A stretch of DNA of 8,770 nt, from NCBI GenBank assembly GCA_944385455.1, contig CALWXI010000239.1:1-8770 (forward strand), read 5' to 3'. The translations under genes and the position numbers were made by a program. Positions 6,485 through 8,770 of the stretch are shown here, one piece after another (within the stretch, counting starts at the first letter, position 1; each line of letters opens with the position of its first letter). This stretch comes from an uncultured Oscillospiraceae bacterium. GTDB taxonomy: Bacteria > Bacillota > Clostridia > Oscillospirales > Oscillospiraceae. The notes below the pieces were generated by a model. It did no database searches. It was not told the DNA's origin and saw only the letters and a list, made by a program, of their open reading frames with translations.

Positions 6485-7063
6485 ATGGCAGTTTTGGAAG
6501 TACATCACATCGAAAAGCATTTCGGCTCCACCCGGGTCCTGGAGGACATCAGCTTCAACCTGGAGCAGGGGCAGGCCCTGGCCATCATCGGCTCCTCCGG
6601 CTCCGGCAAGACCACGCTGCTGCGGTGCCTGAACTTTCTGGAAAAGCCCAACCAGGGCACCATCGCCGTCAACGGCGCGGTGATTTTCGACGCCGCGGAC
6701 CCCGCCACCCAGCGGGAGAGCGAGGTGCGCAAGAAGCGGCTCCATTTCGGAATGGTGTTCCAGTCCTTCAACCTCTTTCCTCAGTACACAGCGCTGAAAA
6801 ACGTGACTCTGGCCAAGGAGCTGCTGAGCCAGGAGCGGCCGGACTTCAAGGAGAAGAAAAAAGCCATTCTGGAGGAGATTCAGGCGGAAGGCCTGGAGCT
6901 GCTGGCCAAAATGGGCCTTTCCGACCGGGCGAACCACTACCCCAGTCAGCTTTCCGGCGGCCAGCAGCAGCGAGTAGCCATCGCCCGTGCCCTGGCCCTC
7001 CACCCGGACATTCTCTGCTTTGATGAACCCACCTCCGCTCTGGACCCGGAGCTCACCGGCTAG
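6485..7063 (+). CDS. N-terminal part of ABC ATPase (192 residues, ends at the amber codon)
   Basis: This is what would be translated without readthrough. It holds Walker A GSSGSGKTT (residues 36-44), the Q-loop Gln93 in MVFQSFNLFP, the signature LSGGQQQR (156-163), Walker B ILCFDE (176-181) and the D-loop SALD (184-187). It stops five residues after the D-loop, before the switch histidine, so it should not complete the hydrolysis cycle alone. A Lys/Glu-rich stretch between Q-loop and signature (about 113-140) is somewhat longer than usual. The start ATG at 6485 has GGAGGA (6473-6478) six bases upstream, directly after the permease stop codon. Confidence 0.8.
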   Translation: MAVLEVHHIEKHFGSTRVLEDISFNLEQGQALAIIGSSGSGKTTLLRCLNFLEKPNQGTIAVNGAVIFDAADPATQRESEVRKKRLHFGMVFQSFNLFPQYTALKNVTLAKELLSQERPDFKEKKKAILEEIQAEGLELLAKMGLSDRANHYPSQLSGGQQQRVAIARALALHPDILCFDEPTSALDPELTG

Positions 7064-7270
7064 GTGCTGAAAGTTATCCGCTCCCTGGCGGAACAGAAGA
7101 CCACGATGATCATCGTCACCCATGAAATGGCCTTTGCCCGGGATGTGGCGGACCACGTGATCTTCATGGACGGCGGCGTGATCGTGGAACAGGGCGGCGC
7201 ACACCAGGTCATTGAACATCCTCGAGAGGAGCGGACCCGGCAGTTTCTGTCACGGTATGCGGAAAATTGA
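7064..7270 (+). CDS. C-terminal part of ABC ATPase (68 residues)
   Basis: Continues the same reading frame directly after the TAG. It carries the switch (H-loop) histidine in IVTHEM (His213 in whole-gene numbering) and the family's closing FARDVADHVIFMDGGVIVEQG segment. Its first codon is GTG (7064), with GGAG at 7048-7051, 12 bases upstream, so reinitiation at the stop is conceivable and would make a split ATPase. On its own it has no nucleotide-binding motif. It is more likely the tail of a gene broken by mutation or error than a separate gene. Confidence 0.55.
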   Translation: MLKVIRSLAEQKTTMIIVTHEMAFARDVADHVIFMDGGVIVEQGGAHQVIEHPREERTRQFLSRYAEN

Positions 7271-7309
7271 AAAAAACAGCGGACGGAAAAATCCGTCCGC
7301 TGTTTTTTT
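7270..7309. terminator. bidirectional terminator between the ABC operon and the SipL-type gene
   Basis: Perfect 18-base-pair stem (7270-7287 with 7292-7309) around an AAAA loop. The A-run and T-run at the base give a U-tail in either direction. It uses the last base of the ATPase TGA and overlaps the stop codon of the leftward gene (7308-7310), so both genes end inside the hairpin. Confidence 0.92.
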
Positions 7310-8770
7310 ATGCCCGCTTTCTGGGAATCAGCAGCAGCTGCTCCCTGGGGATCTCCCCGGCCTCTCCCAACTCGTTGGCGGTGAGGATATCCGCAATGGT
7401 GGTGTTGTGAGCCTTGGCCAGATCCCAGATACTCTCCTGCCGTCCCAGGCACCGCAGCACCAGAGAGGGCTTTCCCGTAAGGTCCTTGGGCGAATCCGGG
7501 TCCAGCCGGGCCGCAGAGACACACACCCGCTTTTCCATGGCCGCCGCCTCGATGAAGAAATCCACCGGGAACCGGACCTCGATGCCGCGGTCCCCCAGAC
7601 TGCACTGCACCTCCTCAGGACACAGCGCTCTGGCCGTCACCCCGCACCCCTCCGGAAGCTCCACCTGGCACGCAACGTCAATACTGCGCTCCGCCATCAA
7701 GGGGACGCCGCCCTCATCCAGATACAGGGCCCGGACGGCAGCATCTGTCCGAAGCTTGACGCTCCCGCCTTCCCGGCTCACCTGTACGGTGCTGCAGCGG
7801 ACCTCCACTGTTAAAACAGAATCTGCCACCATGCCGATCTCCAGGATTTCCCGCACCGTCTGCCGCCGGGTCATGGTCTCCCGCAACGTGGTGAGGCTCA
7901 GCGGGGCGGCGTCATAGGACATCTCATAGACGGTGGAGTAGAGATCACTGAGTAGCGTCAGCTCCTGCTGCTCCCGCAGCAGCGCCGAGGCATGGAAATA
8001 CAGCGTTACCGCGATCTGTCGTCCCTCCGGGTCATCTCCGTCGATCTGGATATCGGTGCCGGTGAGCTGAAGGCGGATATCCGCCTCTGATTGCTCCGCC
8101 GCACCTTCTACCTCCATAATCTGGGAAAATGGCAGTTGGGCGCTGGATGCGCCGCACTGGCCCTGAGCAGTCCGGTAAAGCAGGCTCACCGTGAACATAC
8201 CCTTGAAGATCAGCTTGCTGCCCACGATCTTGCTTTCGGTCACAGTGCCGCAGGCCCGGCTGGTCAGGATCTCGACAGCCCCCTCCCGGCCCGGCGAGAG
8301 CATCATCGCCTCCGAAAATGTATAATCCTTTTCCGCGATGTGGGTCAGCAGCACGGTTCGCTGCTTTTCCTGCCGCTTCTCCACCCCCAGAGACGGTTCA
8401 GCCTCCGTATCGGAACAAACCTGCAGCGGAGCGCGCCGGTAGCCTGCCAGTGTTGTCACCAGCTTGCAGTGGGTGAATACTTTCCGAGGATTCAGCATCC
8501 GTGTCTCCAAAAATTCTGCTTCCGTGCGGGCAAAAAGATATTGGCACTCCGGCAGCGCACGGCTGTCACTCTCTGCGGTAAACGGGATGGAAAACTCCAG
8601 CATCCGAATGCCGGTCTCCCCGTCCGGAGTGTACAGGACGTTTACCCGCACCGTGCCGGAGACCTCCGCTCTGCCGTCCCGCAGCTCCCGGCTGTGCAGG
8701 AAAATGCTGCCGTCCGTGCGGATGATCCGCGCGATGTCGGGGCAGTAGTCCGGCACGATCGTCTCCGCGG
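7308..8770 (-). CDS. sipL: SPOCS (DUF3794) and LysM domain sporulation protein, SipL-type, N-terminus beyond window
   Basis: The frame stays open to the right edge, with 486 residues visible; the GTG at 8756 is an internal Val in ETIVPDYCPDI, a conserved start of the first SPOCS unit, so roughly 20-40 residues are probably missing. Three similar units are visible, each with a beta-rich V-G-x3-V-x-V-LY pattern (LYTPDG, LYRTAQG, LYLDEGG) followed by a Pro/Phe-rich strand. The last 45 or so residues form a LysM domain (ESIWDLAKAHNTTIADILTANEL...LLLIP). In C. difficile, SipL combines SPOCS and LysM domains and binds SpoIVA through LysM to tether the coat to the forespore, replacing SpoVID. The spoIVA gene nearby supports that role. 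Other Clostridia have several DUF3794 paralogues, so the exact orthology is not certain. Sigma-E control is expected, but the promoter is outside the window. Confidence 0.8.
   Translation of the reverse strand, partial: AETIVPDYCPDIARIIRTDGSIFLHSRELRDGRAEVSGTVRVNVLYTPDGETGIRMLEFSIPFTAESDSRALPECQYLFARTEAEFLETRMLNPRKVFTHCKLVTTLAGYRRAPLQVCSDTEAEPSLGVEKRQEKQRTVLLTHIAEKDYTFSEAMMLSPGREGAVEILTSRACGTVTESKIVGSKLIFKGMFTVSLLYRTAQGQCGASSAQLPFSQIMEVEGAAEQSEADIRLQLTGTDIQIDGDDPEGRQIAVTLYFHASALLREQQELTLLSDLYSTVYEMSYDAAPLSLTTLRETMTRRQTVREILEIGMVADSVLTVEVRCSTVQVSREGGSVKLRTDAAVRALYLDEGGVPLMAERSIDVACQVELPEGCGVTARALCPEEVQCSLGDRGIEVRFPVDFFIEAAAMEKRVCVSAARLDPDSPKDLTGKPSLVLRCLGRQESIWDLAKAHNTTIADILTANELGEAGEIPREQLLLIPRKRA

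Larger units (their letters stand above)
6485..7270 (+). pseudogene. amino acid ABC transporter ATP-binding gene interrupted by in-frame TAG
   Basis: Taken as a whole, this is a 261-codon gene for the cytosolic ATPase of a GlnQ/HisP-type importer, with one in-frame amber codon at 7061-7063 (codon 193). Both sides are in the same frame, and every motif of a working ATPase is present across the break. The codon sits where relatives have the Glu of DPELVGEVL, so a single GAG-to-TAG change would explain it. There is no frameshift and no other visible damage, which points to a very recent mutation, a sequencing or assembly error, or real readthrough. The TAG context (GGC TAG GTG) is not a known leaky one. 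I label it pseudogene as the default reading; it may well be functional in the real genome. Confidence 0.75.

Noticed and set aside
7061..7063. Selenocysteine or programmed frameshift as explanation of the interruption
   Set aside because: The codon is TAG, not TGA, and the frame does not change across it, so neither mechanism applies.
5699..7219. Leftward open frame of 506 codons opposite the permease and ATPase genes
   Set aside because: It spans two genes with clear family motifs on the other strand, is rich in His/Gln/Gly with no domain, and has no ribosome binding site of note; it is an antisense shadow.

Overview
The window is most likely chromosomal DNA of a GC-rich, spore-forming member of the Clostridia, plausibly of the Oscillospiraceae (Flavonifractor/Oscillibacter-like). 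This is inferred from two sporulation genes (spoIVA and a SPOCS/LysM protein of the SipL type), a type III rather than type I or II pantothenate kinase, strong GGAGG-type ribosome binding sites, AT-rich promoters against GC-rich coding sequence, and compact U-tailed hairpin terminators. No phage, insertion sequence, CRISPR array, tRNA or rRNA was seen.

Layout, left to right. Positions 1-303 hold no protein gene. They contain a candidate leftward promoter feeding an unidentified, probably non-coding transcript that runs off the left edge, and an AT-rich inverted repeat that could be an operator. Next comes a CNNM/CorC-type membrane protein (340-1569, +), convergent with the type III pantothenate kinase coaX (1617-2387, -). 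coaX diverges from an O6-alkylguanine-DNA alkyltransferase gene, ogt (2521-3015, +); their promoters appear to share one self-complementary -35 box. ogt converges with spoIVA (3049-4524, -), which has a convincing sigma-E promoter. Divergent from spoIVA is a polar amino acid ABC uptake operon (+): lipoprotein binding protein (4743-5621), permease (5720-6472) and ATPase (6485-7270). The ATPase reading frame is broken by one in-frame TAG. The window ends with a leftward SPOCS-LysM protein of the SipL type (7308-8770, -), whose N-terminus lies beyond the right edge.

The genes form three functional groups. Housekeeping genes are the CNNM protein, coenzyme A synthesis and DNA repair. The second group is an amino acid importer with the classical order binding protein, permease, ATPase. 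The third is a forespore-coat pair: SpoIVA is the ATP-hydrolysing basement layer of the spore coat, and SipL is its LysM-containing partner in Clostridioides difficile. The importer operon lies between these two spore genes. All three convergent gene pairs are separated by hairpins that look like terminators for both strands.

Nothing here is clearly a new biological system. The observations most worth a second look are the amber codon inside an otherwise intact ABC ATPase, the unexplained transcript and inverted repeat at the left end, the shared -35 box between coaX and ogt, and the loss of the usual carboxylate-binding arginine in the binding protein.
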